From NCBI GenBank assembly GCA_039984715.1, contig JBDWUA010000008.1:124001-188000 (forward strand): a stretch of 64,000 bases of DNA, given 5' to 3'. Positions 8,198-17,472 of the stretch are shown here, in pieces (position 1 is the first letter of the stretch; the number at the start of each line of letters is the position of its first letter). The stretch comes from JABSSA01 sp039984715 (GTDB lineage: Bacteria > Pseudomonadota > Alphaproteobacteria > Rhodobacterales > Rhodobacteraceae). Made by a program: the position numbers and the translations under genes. The notes under the pieces are model-generated. The model did no database searches and was not told the DNA's origin. It saw nothing but the letters and a program-made list of their open reading frames with translations.

Positions 8198-9064
8198 TCA
8201 ACTTGCTGTGGTAAACGTTAGCGTCGTCCAGTCAACAATCTGTTGTCGTTGGTGAAGATTGGCTCCGGCAGCGCAATAATGGTCGATCACTTCGTCGGCC
8301 TGTTCATTCAAAATTCCAGAGAGAATCGCGAATCCATTAGGCTTGAGTCGGCCCATCAGGTCCGGTGCCAACGCCAAAAGCGGCCCTTTTAAGATGTTGG
8401 CAAAGATCAAATCAAATGGGCCGGTTAAACGCGCATGATCAAATCCTGCGGCTTCGACGACATCAACACGACCCGTCAACGAATTCGCAAGCACATTGGC
8501 CTGCGCCACGTCTACGGCTTGGCTGTCTATGTCGCAGGCCAGAACGGTTTCGGGCCACATCCGCGCCGCGGCCATTGCCAACACTGCCGTTCCACAGCCA
8601 ACATCAACCACGTCATGCGGGGTGAACCCTTCGTCGATCAGCGCATCCAAAGCGCGCAAGCATCCAAGCGTCGTTCCATGGTGGCCTGTACCGAATGCCA
8701 TCGCCGCCTCGATCAGCAGCGGGTGCGAACCGTCGGGGACTTTATCCGCGTCATGGCTGCCATAGACAAAGAACCGCCCCGCCTCGACCGGAGCCAGCTC
8801 GCGCCGCACATGTGCCACCCAATCGGTTTCTGGCACTTCGGATATCACAAAGTCATTCGCCGCAAACGCGCTGGTCAACAGCATCAAGGCCGCTTCGTCT
8901 GGTCGATCCGTAAAATATCCACCAACTTCCCATGTGCCAGACCCGTCTTCGACTTCAAAGACACCAATTCCGGTGGGCTCCGGTATCAAACGCTCCATCG
9001 CAAGACCTAGGTCTTCGGCGGACGATTTGCTGTTCAATGTTGTCAATGCTGTCCAGGTGGTCAT
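8198..9064 (-). CDS. prmA: Ribosomal protein L11 methyltransferase
   Basis: PrmA transfers methyl groups from S-adenosylmethionine to ribosomal protein L11. The 288-residue frame starts at the ATG at 9064 (MTTWTALTTLNSKSSAEDLG), with a GGAG ribosome-binding site six bases upstream. The methyltransferase core is clear: AMAFGTGHHGTTLGCLRAL, the SAM-binding VVDVGCGTAVLAMAAAR and the post-motif DLIFANILKGPLLALAPDL (about residues 130-235). A longer in-frame reading to 9337 has no support. The start is one base into the stop of a possible small upstream frame. Confidence 0.93.
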   Translation of the reverse strand: MTTWTALTTLNSKSSAEDLGLAMERLIPEPTGIGVFEVEDGSGTWEVGGYFTDRPDEAALMLLTSAFAANDFVISEVPETDWVAHVRRELAPVEAGRFFVYGSHDADKVPDGSHPLLIEAAMAFGTGHHGTTLGCLRALDALIDEGFTPHDVVDVGCGTAVLAMAAARMWPETVLACDIDSQAVDVAQANVLANSLTGRVDVVEAAGFDHARLTGPFDLIFANILKGPLLALAPDLMGRLKPNGFAILSGILNEQADEVIDHYCAAGANLHQRQQIVDWTTLTFTTAS

Positions 9065-9228
9065 TAGCGTCTCCGAGGGCGGCCCCAGCTTGGGTTTGGA
9101 ATATGGGCGGGTGTTGCCGCACTGCTTGGCCCAAGGTTGGCCACATAGCGCCACGCCAACAGCGCCGCAAGTCCACCGACCAAAACGCTGGCCCTCGCCT
9201 GCCCATAAACAATATCCGCTGCATCCAA
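9064..9228 (-). CDS. Possible small membrane peptide coupled to prmA
   Basis: A 54-codon frame opens with TTG at 9228 and ends in TAA whose last base is the A of the prmA ATG (TAATG), a common coupling arrangement. It encodes one hydrophobic stretch (QARASVLVGGLAALLAWRYV) and a Pro/Arg-rich tail. There is no clear ribosome-binding site and no recognised family, so it may be chance. Confidence 0.25.
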   Translation of the reverse strand: MDAADIVYGQARASVLVGGLAALLAWRYVANLGPSSAATPAHIPNPSWGRPRRR

Positions 9229-9305
9229 GGCCCAGCCACGGCCCTGTTACGGCCACGCGCACCACATGCCCCATCGTCGATCCGGTCAGATTTCCGTTGG
9301 GCGAT

Positions 9306-10538
9306 TTATTCGGCCGGCGCTTGCAGCCCGGTGGCAAACACCGTTTCGCACCCTTGTTCGGGGTGGCGCGGGATCATCAAAGCCAAGCCCAACGAGGTTG
9401 CCGCCATACCTGCGGCCAACACAAAGACCGCCCCCGGTGACACCAACCACAACAATCCCAATGGAACTGGCAAGGCAACCGCTGCAATGTGGTTGATCGT
9501 AAAGGCCACAGCAGCTGTTGGCGCGACATCCGCCGGGTCCGCAATTTTTTGGAAATAGGTTTTCAACGCCAAAGCCAATCCAAAAAACACATGATCCAGA
9601 ACATACAAGATCGCCGCGATCATCAGCCCCCAACCGGCAAAATACACACCGCCATAACACAAGAAGATCATGACCAAACCAGCATATTCAAAAATCAACG
9701 CACGACGTTCACCAAAGCGTTCGACAATGTGCCCCAACATCGGGGCGATCACCATATTGATGACCAGATTGATCAAATACAGCGCCGTCAGCTCATGCAC
9801 TTCGACACCGAATTTTTCGACCATCATAAAGCCCGCAAAAATCATAAATATCTGACGGCGCGCGCCGGACATGAATTGCAACGCATAGTACAACCAATAC
9901 CGCTTGCGCAGCACCAGAGTCTTGTGTTGCGGCGTGTGCGCATCAAACTGAGGATAGGCAAACAGCACAAAGACAGCGATGACAGCCGTCGTACCCCCAC
10001 CGGCCATATAGACGATGTTATACGTCAGGCCCAACGGTTCCCACAGAACCATGATCACGAAAAAAACAAGGAAGGTCGCCGCTGACGCTGTGGCCATCAA
10101 CCACCCCAAAATGCGCGGCGCGTCTTGCTTGGGCAGCCATTGCAGCTGTAACGATTGATTGACCGTTTCAAAATAATGAAACCCAACGGAACTGATGAAG
10201 GTCAGGATCAAAATCCCAGTCAATTGCGGGAATTGCGCGGTCAAGGCCGTCGCAACTCCAAGCATGATCAGCGACAATATCCCCAACACCTGCTCTCGCA
10301 TGAACATGATGATCAGGATGACACCAATCGCCAAAAACCCGGGAATTTCGCGCACCGTATGTAGACGCCCGATATCCAACCCATCAAACTGGGCCACTTC
10401 CACCACAAAATTGTTCAGCAACGCGTACCACGTATAAAACGCGATAGGTAACGCCGCCGACATCACAAAAAGCAATGTGATCGGCCTGCGCCACATCGGC
10501 AAATGTGCCGCGTCTTCTTGGGACATTGAATGAAACAT
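9306..10538 (-). CDS. Major facilitator superfamily transporter
   Basis: This is an inner-membrane transporter of about 410 residues with roughly twelve hydrophobic helices, for example PITLLFVMSAALPIAFYTWY near the N-terminus. The central cytoplasmic loop around residues 190-210 is basic (TPQHKTLVLRKRYWLY). The segment MLGHIVERFGERRALIFEYA is the MFS loop between helices 8 and 9 and resembles the GxxxDRxGRR signature. The substrate cannot be predicted. The start is uncertain: I used the ATG at 10538, but in-frame ATGs also lie at 10526, 10565 and 10589. Confidence 0.8.
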   Translation of the reverse strand: MFHSMSQEDAAHLPMWRRPITLLFVMSAALPIAFYTWYALLNNFVVEVAQFDGLDIGRLHTVREIPGFLAIGVILIIMFMREQVLGILSLIMLGVATALTAQFPQLTGILILTFISSVGFHYFETVNQSLQLQWLPKQDAPRILGWLMATASAATFLVFFVIMVLWEPLGLTYNIVYMAGGGTTAVIAVFVLFAYPQFDAHTPQHKTLVLRKRYWLYYALQFMSGARRQIFMIFAGFMMVEKFGVEVHELTALYLINLVINMVIAPMLGHIVERFGERRALIFEYAGLVMIFLCYGGVYFAGWGLMIAAILYVLDHVFFGLALALKTYFQKIADPADVAPTAAVAFTINHIAAVALPVPLGLLWLVSPGAVFVLAAGMAATSLGLALMIPRHPEQGCETVFATGLQAPAE

Positions 10539-10666
10539 GTTTACCGCAATACGCCCCTCTTTCATCTTTGGCGAGATACGAATTTGCACACCCCCTTGTG
10601 CATCCTAATTTCTTAAGAACCGCATTGGCGACCGAAACCAGAGCGTTGGGTCGGTGGGTGGGCGAA

Positions 10667-10683
10667 TTCCGGCCCTGCCGGAA
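10667..10683. repeat. GC-rich hairpin between priA and the MFS gene
   Basis: TTCCGGC and GCCGGAA form a perfect 7-bp inverted repeat with a CCT loop, 19 bases past the priA stop. There is no T-run on either strand, so it may only stabilise the transcript end or act as a weak terminator. Confidence 0.4.
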
Positions 10684-10701
10684 GAGTCGCACACGCCGAT
10701 C

Positions 10702-12927
10702 TTACAAAAAACTTTGTGGGTCTATATCGACGGACAATCGCAACTCGCCGCGCAACCGTAAGGGGGCGATCCACTGCGCAATAGCGCCTTGCAACGCGAC
10801 CCCTTTGCCCGCTTTCACCAACAACCGCACTCGATGCCGCCCACGCACGCGCGCAATGGGCGCAGGTGCCGGCCCAAAGACCTGAGCACCGATACGTGCC
10901 AAAGCCCCAGTGTTGCGCGCCAACGTATTGGCCGCGTCAAAAACCTCGCCCACATCAGGGCCGCTCAATATGATCCCGGCCATTCTGCCATAGGGCGGAA
11001 CGCCTGCAGCTTCACGTTGCGCGGCTTCTGCGGACCAAAACCCTTCTTCGTCCCCAGCCAGAATGGCCCGGATCACAGGGTGTTCCGGCTGAAACGTCTG
11101 CATCACGGCGGCCCCCGGCTTTTCCGCACGCCCCGCGCGCCCTGCCACCTGCCGCATCAATTGAAATGTGCGTTCCGCGGCCCGCAAATCAGACCCTTGC
11201 AATCCAAGATCGGAATCAATCACCCCAACCAGTGTCAGATTGGGAAAATTATGCCCTTTGGCCACAAGTTGCGTGCCAATGATGATCTCCGCGTCCCCCT
11301 CTGCGATTTCCTCAATCGCCGCCTTCAGCGCCCGCGCAGACCCAAATAGATCGGATGACAACACAGCCAATTTCGCATCGGGAAACCGCGCAGCGGCTTC
11401 TTCGGCCAAACGTTCGACACCCGGACCAATTGGCGCAAGCCGTCCTTCGGCCCCACAAGACGGGCAGGTTTCCGGCATCGGGGTCGTTTCCCCACATTGA
11501 TGGCACATCAACCGCTTGAGAAACCGATGCTCGACCATCCGCGCATCACATTGTTCGCACCCCACCTGATGCCCACACGCCCGGCACAATGTAATGGGCG
11601 CATATCCGCGTCGGTTCAAAAACAGCAATGACTGCTCACCTGCCGCGATGCGCGTTTCTACTTCTCGGGCGAGGGTCGGCGATATCCATGTGCCCGATGG
11701 CAGCTTTTCAGCCCGCATATCAATTGTACGCATGTCCGGCAAAACCGCCGCGCCAAAGCGGGCGGTCAAATCAATGCGTTTGTATTTTCCACTTTCCGCA
11801 TTGGCCCAGCTTTCCAAACTTGGTGTCGCTGACGCCAGAACGACCTGAGCGTCACAGACTGACGCACGCAACACCGACATATCCCGTGCATTATAAAGCG
11901 CGCCGTCTTCCTGTTTATAGGATGTGTCATGTTCTTCATCGACAACGATCAAGCCCAAATCCCGGTACGGCAAAAACAGCGCGGATCGTGCACCAATCAC
12001 CAGATCAGCTTGCCCTTGCCCCACCATGCGCCAGATGCGGCGCCGTTCTGTCATCGTCGCGCCTGAATGCCATTCCGCCGGTCGCGCCCCAAAGCGGGCT
12101 TCGACGCGGGTCAGAAATTCCGCCGTCAACGCAATTTCAGGCAACAAGACCAAGGCCTGACGTCCGGCCCGAACACAGGCTGCGACGGCCTCAAGATACA
12201 CTTCGGTCTTTCCAGACCCTGTCACACCCCGCAACAAGGTCGCCCCGAACGCTTTTGACGCCACCGCGGTCGCAATCTGTTGCGCCCCGTTCTTTTGATC
12301 CTCTGTCAGATCTTTGCCCGGACGGTCTGGGTCCAGCTTTGGAAAAGGCGTGTCGCGGGGGCTGTCTTCTTCGGAAACTGCGCCATGTTTCACCAATCCT
12401 TTGACAACCGAGGACGTCACTCCGGAAAGCTCGCTGAGCTCTTTCAAGGTAAATGACAAATCCCCATAGTCTTTTAAAAACTCCAACACGCGAGCGCGGG
12501 CATCGGTCATTCGGTCGGGCTCGCCAGCCCCACGTCGATACACGCGTCGCATCGAAGGTGGATCACCCAACCCCGGCGCGCGCGTTGCCAGACGCAGCAT
12601 CGCCGACATCGGGGTCAGAGTATACGCGCCTGCCCGTTCCAAAAAGCTGCGCATTTCCTGACGCATCGGTGCGACATCCAGCGTGCGAATGACGGATCGC
12701 AACTTATTGGCGGCAAAATCACCTGCCCCCGGTCCCCAGACAACACCCAACACTTTGCGTGGGCCCAAAGGCACCTCGACAAACGCGCCCAACCAACATC
12801 CGCCTTCGGGTGCTTTGTAATCCAGAACTTTGTCCAAAGGTTGGGTTGTAAGCACGCCTACGCGCGCCCCTTCCTCGAAAAAGTCGGGCATTTCTGTGGT
12901 TGCGCTATCAAACAGGGTTTCAGACAT
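10702..12927 (-). CDS. priA: Primosomal protein N' (replication restart helicase PriA)
   Basis: PriA recognises stalled forks and reloads the replisome. The frame of 741 residues starts at the ATG at 12927 (MSETLFDSATTEMPDFFEEG), which has AAGGGAG just upstream; an in-frame ATG at 12954 is less likely. Visible features are the N-terminal fork-binding domain, Walker A LLRGVTGSGKTEVYLE, Walker B LIVVDEEHDTSYKQ and the zinc-binding cysteine cluster (CRACGHQVGCEQC and CHQCGETTPMPETCPSCG). Helicase motifs V-VI follow (IIGTQLVAKGHNFPNLTLVG, then QVAGRAGRAEKPG). It is divergent from fsa. Confidence 0.97.
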   Translation of the reverse strand: MSETLFDSATTEMPDFFEEGARVGVLTTQPLDKVLDYKAPEGGCWLGAFVEVPLGPRKVLGVVWGPGAGDFAANKLRSVIRTLDVAPMRQEMRSFLERAGAYTLTPMSAMLRLATRAPGLGDPPSMRRVYRRGAGEPDRMTDARARVLEFLKDYGDLSFTLKELSELSGVTSSVVKGLVKHGAVSEEDSPRDTPFPKLDPDRPGKDLTEDQKNGAQQIATAVASKAFGATLLRGVTGSGKTEVYLEAVAACVRAGRQALVLLPEIALTAEFLTRVEARFGARPAEWHSGATMTERRRIWRMVGQGQADLVIGARSALFLPYRDLGLIVVDEEHDTSYKQEDGALYNARDMSVLRASVCDAQVVLASATPSLESWANAESGKYKRIDLTARFGAAVLPDMRTIDMRAEKLPSGTWISPTLAREVETRIAAGEQSLLFLNRRGYAPITLCRACGHQVGCEQCDARMVEHRFLKRLMCHQCGETTPMPETCPSCGAEGRLAPIGPGVERLAEEAAARFPDAKLAVLSSDLFGSARALKAAIEEIAEGDAEIIIGTQLVAKGHNFPNLTLVGVIDSDLGLQGSDLRAAERTFQLMRQVAGRAGRAEKPGAAVMQTFQPEHPVIRAILAGDEEGFWSAEAAQREAAGVPPYGRMAGIILSGPDVGEVFDAANTLARNTGALARIGAQVFGPAPAPIARVRGRHRVRLLVKAGKGVALQGAIAQWIAPLRLRGELRLSVDIDPQSFL

Positions 12928-12986
12928 CTCTCCCTTGAGGTAAAGCCTCATCAAGCGAAGGCCAAGCCATCACAAGGGACAGACCC

Positions 12987-13640
12987 ATGAAATTTTTTGT
13001 AGATACTGCCGAAATTGACGCAATTGCCGAATTGAACGAACTGGGCATGGTCGACGGTGTGACAACAAACCCGTCACTGATCATGAAATCCGGACGTGAC
13101 ATTCTGGAAGTGACAAAAGAGATTTGCGACCTTGTCGACGGTCCTGTCAGCGCCGAAGTTGTCGCGACAGACGCCGACAAGATGATCGCCGAAGGCCGCA
13201 AGCTGGCGGACATCGCGTCAAACATCGCCGTCAAAGTGCCACTGACATGGGACGGCCTGAAAGCCTGTAAGGTGCTGACAGGCGAAGGCAAGATGGTCAA
13301 CGTAACCCTTTGCTTTTCTGCAAACCAAGCGCTTTTGGCTGCAAAAGCAGGTGCGACGTTCATCTCGCCATTTATTGGGCGTCTGGATGACATTGCCTTG
13401 GATGGCATGGAAGTGATCGAAGACATCCGTACGATTTATGACAATTTCAACTTCAAAACGGAAATCCTTGCCGCGTCTATCCGATCCGTGAATCACGTGA
13501 TGGAAAGCGCGCGGATTGGGGCGGACGTTATCACCGCTCCACCAGAGGTTATCAAAAAGCTCGCGTCGCATCCTTTGACGGACAAAGGCTTGGATCAATT
13601 CCTGAAGGACGCAAAAAGCGCTGGAATTAAAATCGTTTAG
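12987..13640 (+). CDS. fsa: Fructose-6-phosphate aldolase / transaldolase-like protein
   Basis: This 217-residue member of the small transaldolase family forms a Schiff base with a sugar phosphate. The start MKFFVDTAEIDAIAELNELG and the block GVTTNPSLIMKSG are typical. The catalytic lysine is Lys83 in NIAVKVPLTWDGL, and the phosphate-binding region is near AASIRSVNHVMESARIGAD. Short members of this family act either as fructose-6-phosphate aldolases or as transaldolases, and sequence reading alone does not settle which. It sits alone, divergent from priA. Confidence 0.92.
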   Translation: MKFFVDTAEIDAIAELNELGMVDGVTTNPSLIMKSGRDILEVTKEICDLVDGPVSAEVVATDADKMIAEGRKLADIASNIAVKVPLTWDGLKACKVLTGEGKMVNVTLCFSANQALLAAKAGATFISPFIGRLDDIALDGMEVIEDIRTIYDNFNFKTEILAASIRSVNHVMESARIGADVITAPPEVIKKLASHPLTDKGLDQFLKDAKSAGIKIV

Positions 13641-13661
13641 ACCAAACTTGGCTGGTCTTTG
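13639..13661 (+). terminator. Weak hairpin after fsa
   Basis: AGACCA and TGGTCT form a 6-bp stem overlapping the fsa stop codon, followed by only three T residues. It may be a weak terminator. Confidence 0.3.
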
Positions 13662-13753
13662 CCACCGAAGCTCACATGCTAAAAAAATCCTAAGAAGGGG
13701 GGAGATTTGCGTCTCTCCCCATGCTAATGTTTATAAAAAAATAAGGGATAGGC

Positions 13754-14461
13754 ATGAGCAGCCAACCGAAAATTGACGACGCATTGCGCGAAGCTATTAT
13801 TCTGCGACCTGATGTCATTTTGGACGATACGGATGTGATGCACGCATTGGTCGCCGCAAACGAACGATCGTTGGGTGGGAATGTTGTCGACATGCGCGGG
13901 CTCGCGATGGAGCGTCTTGAGGCGCGGTTGGATCGATTAGAAGACACCCATCGATCCGTTATTGCAGCCGCCTACGAAAACCTTGCCGGAACCAATCAGG
14001 TGCACCGCGCGGTTTTACGGTTGCTCGACGCCCATGAATTCGAAACGTTCCTGAACGATTTGAAAGGTCCCGTTGCAGAAATTCTGCGGGTGGATGCCAT
14101 TCGGTTGGTTCTGGAATCAACGCAAAGCGACAGTAATCCGACGATTGCAAAATTTGACGGTGTGCTCAGCATCGCACCTCCGGGATACACGGATGCGTAC
14201 CTGACCTTGGGCCGCGCGATGCAAGTTCGACAAGTCACCTTGCGCCAAATCCAAGGGTCCGACCCAGCTGTTTACGGCACCCGCAGTGACTGGATTCGGT
14301 CCGAAGCCTTACTGAAGCTCGATTTCGGTGATGGTCGTCTGCCCGGGATGTTGGCCTTAGGGTCCGAAGACCCACACACATTTAGCCCGCAACAGGGTAC
14401 GGATTTGTTGACCTTCTTTTCAGGTGTATTCGAGCGGCAGATGCGTCGCTGGTTAGGATGA
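13754..14461 (+). CDS. DUF484 family protein
   Basis: This 235-residue cytoplasmic protein has the DUF484 layout: an N-terminal region ILRPDVILDDTDVMHALVAA, a short helical segment (RLEARLDRLEDTHRSVIAAA, about residues 55-75), then a GAF-like domain (about 80-235). DUF484 genes are typically found directly upstream of xerC, as here, where the stop overlaps the xerC ATG by four bases. The biochemical role of the family is unknown. It starts 13 bases after a short A-rich stretch. Confidence 0.88.
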   Translation: MSSQPKIDDALREAIILRPDVILDDTDVMHALVAANERSLGGNVVDMRGLAMERLEARLDRLEDTHRSVIAAAYENLAGTNQVHRAVLRLLDAHEFETFLNDLKGPVAEILRVDAIRLVLESTQSDSNPTIAKFDGVLSIAPPGYTDAYLTLGRAMQVRQVTLRQIQGSDPAVYGTRSDWIRSEALLKLDFGDGRLPGMLALGSEDPHTFSPQQGTDLLTFFSGVFERQMRRWLG

Positions 14462-15372
14462 TTTCCCCTGCTGCCAGAGATGCCCTAGAGCAATTTCTGG
14501 CGCAACAAAGGGCACTTAAGGGATCTTCTGAAAATACAATCGTTGCTTATGGCAGCGACATTACTGATTTTGTGGCCTTCATGACCGACCATTCCGGACA
14601 GTCACAAGGCTTGGGCGCTTTGGCACGCATTACCACGCCCGATATGCGATCATGGATGGCGCGTACTCAGGCCGGGGATGTTGGGCCAAGGTCAATGGCC
14701 CGCAAGCTGTCTGCGGTCAAAAGTTTTTATCGTTGGTTGGCAGAGCGCGAAGATTTCGAACCAACAGCCGTTCTGGCCGCGCGGGCCCCAAAGTTCACCA
14801 AAAAGCTGCCCCGCCCTTTGCCGGTTTCCGCAGCCAAAGACGTATTGGATTTGGCAAGCGATCAAGATTTGCGCCCATGGGTTGGCGCCCGTGATCTGGC
14901 TGTGCTTACGCTTTTATGGGGGTGCGGTTTACGTATCTCAGAGGCGTTAAGCCTGTGCGGCAAAGACGCGCCGTTGCCCAATGTCATGCGCATCGTGGGT
15001 AAAGGCGGCAAAGAACGAGTCGTTCCAGTGATTGCCGCCGCGCGCGAAGCGGTGGATGCCTATACTGACATTTGTCCACATCCGATGGAACCAACCGATC
15101 CCTTGTTTCGTGCGATTCGAGGCGGTGCCTTGAACCCACGCACCATCCAAGGCGTGATGGCGCGTGTACGCGCGCAACTTGGCCTGCCGGCCACAGCGAC
15201 GCCGCATGCGCTAAGGCATTCATTTGCAACGCATCTTTTGGAGGCGGGTGGCGATTTACGATCCATCCAAGAACTTTTAGGCCACGCATCATTGTCGACG
15301 ACGCAGGCCTATACAGCCATAGATGCCCGCCATCTGATGGATGTTTACAAAGCTGCGCACCCAAAAGGGTAA
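14458..15372 (+). CDS. xerC: Tyrosine recombinase XerC
   Basis: XerC, with XerD, resolves chromosome dimers at dif. The 304-residue protein has an N-terminal SAM-like core-binding domain (about residues 5-95). The catalytic domain contains all expected residues: Arg159 (GCGLRISEAL), Lys182 (GKGGKER), His250 and Arg253 (HALRHSFATHLL), His276 (LLGHASLSTTQAY) and Tyr285. Coupling to DUF484 and the absence of adjacent att-like repeats or phage genes favour the housekeeping recombinase over an integron or phage integrase. Confidence 0.93.
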   Translation: MISPAARDALEQFLAQQRALKGSSENTIVAYGSDITDFVAFMTDHSGQSQGLGALARITTPDMRSWMARTQAGDVGPRSMARKLSAVKSFYRWLAEREDFEPTAVLAARAPKFTKKLPRPLPVSAAKDVLDLASDQDLRPWVGARDLAVLTLLWGCGLRISEALSLCGKDAPLPNVMRIVGKGGKERVVPVIAAAREAVDAYTDICPHPMEPTDPLFRAIRGGALNPRTIQGVMARVRAQLGLPATATPHALRHSFATHLLEAGGDLRSIQELLGHASLSTTQAYTAIDARHLMDVYKAAHPKG

Positions 15373-15517
15373 ATAAATTGTTTCAAAATTTACGGACTGA
15401 CTCACGTAAACGTGCGGCAAATTGACTGCCCCTATTTCACTTCTTGTGCAAGAGTGATCGTCGATCGCCCTTTGTTGTTACAGACACAAGCCAGTTTGAA
15501 TTTGAGGAAATCCAAGA

Positions 15518-16099
15518 ATGAAATACACCAGCTATGTTGCCGCCGCCGCTTTCGTTTTGACTGCAGGAATGGCCACAGCCGACTGTGCAGACATCTCCGT
15601 TGATGATGCCTTTGACCTTGAGCAGTCGGATGTAGACGCGCTGTACACCTGCTTGGGTGACAAAATGGCAGAAGGCTATGCCAAAGAAGGCGACGAAATC
15701 GGCAGCAGCTTCCGCGATTGGACCGTTTCGGCGACAAGTGCCGCAATCGCAGGTCCGCACGGCAATCGTGCGTTGCTGACATTCGCCAATGACATTGCTG
15801 CAGAACAGTATCTGAAGTTCGAAGACGAAAACGTGCAAATGCCCGTTGGTTCGATTTTGGCAAAAGAATCCATCAGCATTTCAATCAAAAAGAAAAAAGC
15901 CCGCCCTGGTCCTTTGTTCATCATGACAAAGCTGGAAGCCGGCGGCGCACCTGACACAGGTGACTGGCTTTATGCCGGTTTGCAGCCAAACGGCAAAGTC
16001 ATGAAAGTTAAACAAAGCTTTTGCCATGACTGCCATGTTGGTTGGGAAGACAGCGACATGCTGGCCTATCCATTGGAAGAAGTCCGCGTCAGCCAATAA
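15518..16099 (+). CDS. Cytochrome P460-like c-type heme protein
   Basis: This is a 193-residue exported protein with a signal peptide (about residues 1-21, ending TAGMATA). A single heme-binding CxxCH lies near the C-terminus, at CHDCH (residues 169-173). The size, the late heme site and the block GNRALLTFANDIAAEQYL fit the cytochrome P460 family. Members of that family oxidise hydroxylamine or detoxify nitrogen or carbonyl species, but the substrate here is not shown. A GAGGAAA ribosome-binding site precedes the ATG, and a terminator follows, so it is a single-gene unit. Confidence 0.75.
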   Translation: MKYTSYVAAAAFVLTAGMATADCADISVDDAFDLEQSDVDALYTCLGDKMAEGYAKEGDEIGSSFRDWTVSATSAAIAGPHGNRALLTFANDIAAEQYLKFEDENVQMPVGSILAKESISISIKKKKARPGPLFIMTKLEAGGAPDTGDWLYAGLQPNGKVMKVKQSFCHDCHVGWEDSDMLAYPLEEVRVSQ

Positions 16100-16118
16100 T
16101 AACTGTTAGATCCTTTGA

Positions 16119-16151
16119 CCTCGCTGCGTTCATCGCGGCGAGGTTTTTCTT
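16119..16151 (+). terminator. Rho-independent terminator after the P460-like gene
   Basis: CCTCGCTGCG and CGCGGCGAGG form a stem with a TTCAT loop and one mismatch, followed by TTTTTCTTT. Confidence 0.85.
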
Positions 16152-16223
16152 TGGCCAATTGGCAAACGAAAACTGATTGAACTATGCTTTTGTCCTGCAC
16201 GTAAGACTGTTAACAATTGCCCG

Positions 16224-16916
16224 ATGACACACCACATGCGCGCCTTGCTTGTTCACCTCTTTACCGCGACCGGAGCGGTTTTTGCCATGTTGGCCATGCT
16301 TGCAGCCGTGGAAGGCAAATGGGATTTGATGTTTGTTTGGCTTGTTGTCGCCTTCTTTGTCGACGGCATAGATGGGCCACTAGCGCGCAGATTTGATGTC
16401 AAAACAAACGCACCTGAATTTGATGGCGTTTTGCTGGATTTGATCATCGATTACCTGACTTACGTCTTCATCCCGGCGTTTGCGCTGTTTTCGTCTGGTT
16501 TGATGGACGGGTGGACAGGTTGGTTTGCCATTATCGTCATCACCTTTGCATCGGCCATGTACTTTGCCGATACACGCATGAAAACAATGGATAATTCGTT
16601 TTCTGGCTTTCCAGGGTGCTGGAATATGGTCGTCTTGGTCATTTTCGCATTAGAGCCAAATTTCTGGATTTCCCTCGCGCTTGTCACGACCTTGGCTATC
16701 GGGATGTTCTTACCGTTGAAATTCATCCACCCTGTGCGGACCGAACGGTGGCGGAATGTCAGCCTTCCGGTCGCTTTAGCATGGACCTTTTTTGCGGGTT
16801 GGGCCGCATGGGTCGATTTCCATCCCGAAAGCTGGGCGCATTGGGGATTGATCCTGACGTCTCTGTATCTGCTGTTTGCAGGCGTGGCCCAGCAAATGAT
16901 GCCGTTGCGCGACTAG
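16224..16916 (+). CDS. pcs: Phosphatidylcholine synthase (CDP-alcohol phosphatidyltransferase)
   Basis: This 230-residue integral membrane enzyme is predicted to condense CDP-diacylglycerol with choline to form phosphatidylcholine. The CDP-alcohol transferase motif is present as DGIDGPLARRF followed by DGVLLDLIIDYLTY. The flanking segments FIPAFALFSSGLM and MDNSFSGFPGCWNM match the Pcs subgroup known from rhizobia rather than phosphatidylserine or phosphatidylglycerol synthases. About seven hydrophobic helices are visible. It is transcribed alone. Confidence 0.88.
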   Translation: MTHHMRALLVHLFTATGAVFAMLAMLAAVEGKWDLMFVWLVVAFFVDGIDGPLARRFDVKTNAPEFDGVLLDLIIDYLTYVFIPAFALFSSGLMDGWTGWFAIIVITFASAMYFADTRMKTMDNSFSGFPGCWNMVVLVIFALEPNFWISLALVTTLAIGMFLPLKFIHPVRTERWRNVSLPVALAWTFFAGWAAWVDFHPESWAHWGLILTSLYLLFAGVAQQMMPLRD

Positions 16917-16929
16917 AGCCGACAATACG

Positions 16930-17388
16930 TCACAACAAAAAGCCACCTGCCCCTTCATGGCGCAGCAAGGCGACTTTTGTTTCCACGCCACCCTGACCGG
17001 AAAACCCGGTCAATCGACCACCCGCCCCCATAACACGATGACATGGGATGAGGATCGGGATCGGATTACCGCCGCACGCCTGACCAATCGCTTGCGCCGG
17101 TACGCCCAGCGCTTTTGCAATATCGCCATAGGTGCATGTTTCGCCAAAGGGGATGGCGCGCATCGCGTCGCAGACCGCGATCTGAAACTCTGACGCGTCT
17201 ACGTGCATGGGCACTTTGAATTCGACCTCTTCACCCGCAAAATACGCGGTCAATTCGGCTTCGGCCTGATCCAGCACGGCGGACGAATGGTCTTGCCCAC
17301 GTGCCTTCCACCGCAAGGCCGTGACCGCACCGTCAATTTCGGTCACGCACAGGTCCCCAAACGGGGATTGAATATCTCGATGCTTCAT
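16930..17388 (-). CDS. ogt: Methylated-DNA--protein-cysteine S-methyltransferase
   Basis: This is a suicide repair enzyme that removes alkyl groups from O6-alkylguanine. The 152-residue protein has the active-site motif IPCHRVM with acceptor Cys116. The DNA-binding region FQIAVCDAMRAIPFGETCTY and the C-terminal GFSGQGGVETKVALLRHEGA are also visible. It lacks the Ada regulatory domain, so it is of the Ogt type. It converges with pcs, leaving 13 bases between the two stops. Confidence 0.93.
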   Translation of the reverse strand: MKHRDIQSPFGDLCVTEIDGAVTALRWKARGQDHSSAVLDQAEAELTAYFAGEEVEFKVPMHVDASEFQIAVCDAMRAIPFGETCTYGDIAKALGVPAQAIGQACGGNPIPILIPCHRVMGAGGRLTGFSGQGGVETKVALLRHEGAGGFLL

Positions 17389-17472
17389 TCACCCAAGATG
17401 CGCGCAGGACCCATAAGGTGCAACCCGAACCATGCGCATCAGGCACGGGGTTAATGTGCCTTTGGGCCCTCG

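Noticed and set aside
9065..9337. N-terminal extension of prmA to 9337
   Set aside because: The added 91 residues are Trp/Cys/Gly-rich and unlike PrmA. The ATG at 9064 has a good ribosome-binding site and gives the family length.
14458..15372. XerC considered as a phage or island integrase
   Set aside because: It is coupled to DUF484 as in chromosomal xerC loci, and no tRNA, att repeat or phage gene lies nearby.
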